The notes under the pieces were generated by a model. That model did no database searches. It had not been told where the DNA came from and saw only the letters and a list, made by a program, of their open reading frames with translations. Position numbers and translations under genes: made by a program. A stretch of 7,298 nt of DNA. Origin: Planctomycetaceae bacterium (lineage in GTDB: Bacteria; Planctomycetota; Planctomycetia; Pirellulales; JAEUIK01). Where the stretch lies: the NCBI GenBank assembly GCA_016793185.1, contig JAEUIK010000137.1, positions 1 through 7,298 of the forward strand, given 5' to 3'. Below are positions 6,493-7,298 of this stretch, piece by piece. Within the stretch, counting starts at the first letter, position 1, and each line of letters begins with the position of its first letter.

Positions 6493-6573
6493 ACCGATGG
6501 CGCTCTGACACCCGTTCTCGCCGGCAGCGTGCAGACGCCGACGTCGATAACTGGCGACGGTCGCCCCAGCTTG

Positions 6574-6579
6574 TATAAT
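6574..6579 (+). promoter_or_regulatory. Consensus -10 box of the oxidoreductase gene
   Basis: A perfect TATAAT, preceded directly by TTG, lies 77 bases before the ATG at 6657. It stands out in this GC-rich sequence. The best -35 candidate is TGGCGA (6552-6557), a weak match with a 16-base spacer. As at 405-410, the box is followed by a C run. A predicted start near 6586 would leave a leader of about 70 bases with a small hairpin at 6604-6623. Confidence 0.5.
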
Positions 6580-6656
6580 CCCCCTCTTTGGTGCATCGCT
6601 GCGTTCCGCGCCGGTGCGCGGGAAGTATCACGTTCGACTTGGGAAGGTCTCTTGAG

Positions 6657-7298
6657 ATGGCATACGGCTTCGGGATCGTGGGCTGCGGAATGATCGCGAA
6701 CTTTCACGCCAAGGCGATCGCCGACACGCGGGGCGCCAGGCTCGTCGCCTGCTTCGACGCGATCGGCGCCTCGGCTGACCGGCTGGCGGCGGCAACCGGT
6801 TGCCGCGCCTATCATCAGCTCGACGCGATGCTAGCCGACAAGGACGTCGACGTCGTGACCATTGCCACACCGAGCGGCGCGCACCTCGAGCCGACGCTTG
6901 CGGCCGCCCGCGCCGGCAAGCATGTCATCGTCGAGAAGCCGCTGGAGATCACCCTCAAGCGCTGCGACAAGATGATCGCCGAATGCGAAAAGCACGGGGT
7001 GCAGCTCGCGACGATCTTTCCTTCGCGCTTTCATGCGTCGAGCCTCGAGATCAAGCGTGCGATCGACGCCGAGCGTTTCGGCCGGCTGACGCTGGGGGAT
7101 GCCTACGTCAAATGGTTTCGCACCCAGCAGTACTACGATGCCGGCGCGTGGCGGGGCACCTGGGAGCTCGACGGCGGCGGCGCCCTGATGAATCAGGCCG
7201 TCCACAGCGTCGATTTGCTCACCTGGTTCATGGGTCCCGTGACCGAAATCACCGCCCAGGCCGACATCCTGGCGCACGAACGGATCGCCGTCGAGGAC
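6657..7298 (+). CDS. Gfo/Idh/MocA-family NAD(P)-dependent oxidoreductase (partial)
   Basis: The frame is open from an ATG at 6657 to the right edge; 214 residues are visible out of the 330-400 usual for the family. The N-terminus is a Rossmann fold with the dinucleotide motif GIVGCGMIA (6-14). DVDVVTIATPSGAHLE (63-78) and the hallmark EKP with Lys94 (KHVIVEKPLEIT, 88-99) follow. The start of the C-terminal substrate domain includes GGGALMNQAVHSVDLLTW (173-190), where His183 matches the conserved active-site His. Family members oxidise or reduce sugars, inositols or related compounds using NAD(P). The motifs do not identify the substrate, and the missing C-terminus limits finer assignment. Such genes are abundant in planctomycetes. 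GAAGG about ten bases upstream is a weak Shine-Dalgarno site. A separate promoter and hairpin upstream suggest a transcription unit distinct from the rimO operon. Confidence 0.92.
   Translation, partial: MAYGFGIVGCGMIANFHAKAIADTRGARLVACFDAIGASADRLAAATGCRAYHQLDAMLADKDVDVVTIATPSGAHLEPTLAAARAGKHVIVEKPLEITLKRCDKMIAECEKHGVQLATIFPSRFHASSLEIKRAIDAERFGRLTLGDAYVKWFRTQQYYDAGAWRGTWELDGGGALMNQAVHSVDLLTWFMGPVTEITAQADILAHERIAVED

Noticed and set aside
1..7298. Defence island, toxin-antitoxin pair, CRISPR array or mobile element
   Set aside because: The ImmA/IrrE-like and CPBP (Abi-related) genes can occur in such settings. Here they lie among housekeeping genes, with no repressor partner, transposase, integrase, terminal repeats or spaced repeats visible.

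Overview
This window looks like ordinary chromosomal sequence from a high-GC bacterium, most likely a planctomycete of the Pirellulales type. That assignment is inferred from protein style, GC-rich codon use, scarce Shine-Dalgarno sites and gene mix, not from a database match. I see seven protein genes, two of them cut by the window edges. There are no RNA genes, CRISPR arrays, insertion sequences or integration sites.

Left part (1-2425): the N-terminus of a membrane protein, probably a sensor histidine kinase, reads leftward off the window. A 285-base divergent intergenic region follows, then a rightward pair. The pair is a GT4-type glycosyltransferase overlapped by 7 bases by a putative zinc-peptidase lipoprotein with an HEVAH motif. 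A perfect 7-bp hairpin just before the second start would hide its only Shine-Dalgarno-like sequence, which suggests translational coupling.

Middle (2488-3491): a leftward single gene for an ImmA/IrrE-like protein. Its metal motif reads HEIGE instead of HExxH, and no partner repressor gene is visible beside it. Directly upstream of its Shine-Dalgarno site lies a strikingly AT-rich stretch made of two overlapping perfect palindromes (12 and 14 bp). This is the most unusual spot in the window and a plausible operator.

Right part (3492-6456): a probable operon of rimO (radical-SAM methylthiotransferase of ribosomal protein S12), pgsA (phosphatidylglycerophosphate synthase) and a CPBP-family intramembrane protease. 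Spacing is 16 and 30 bases, and a GC-rich hairpin follows. The last gene (6657 to the edge) is a Gfo/Idh/MocA-family NAD(P)-dependent oxidoreductase with its own consensus-like TATAAT box.

The genes do not form one pathway. They span ribosome modification, phospholipid synthesis, membrane proteolysis, glycan assembly and signalling or regulation. I found no convincing evidence of an undescribed multi-gene system. The best leads are the HExxE variant protein with its palindromic promoter region and the hairpin at the glycosyltransferase/peptidase junction.
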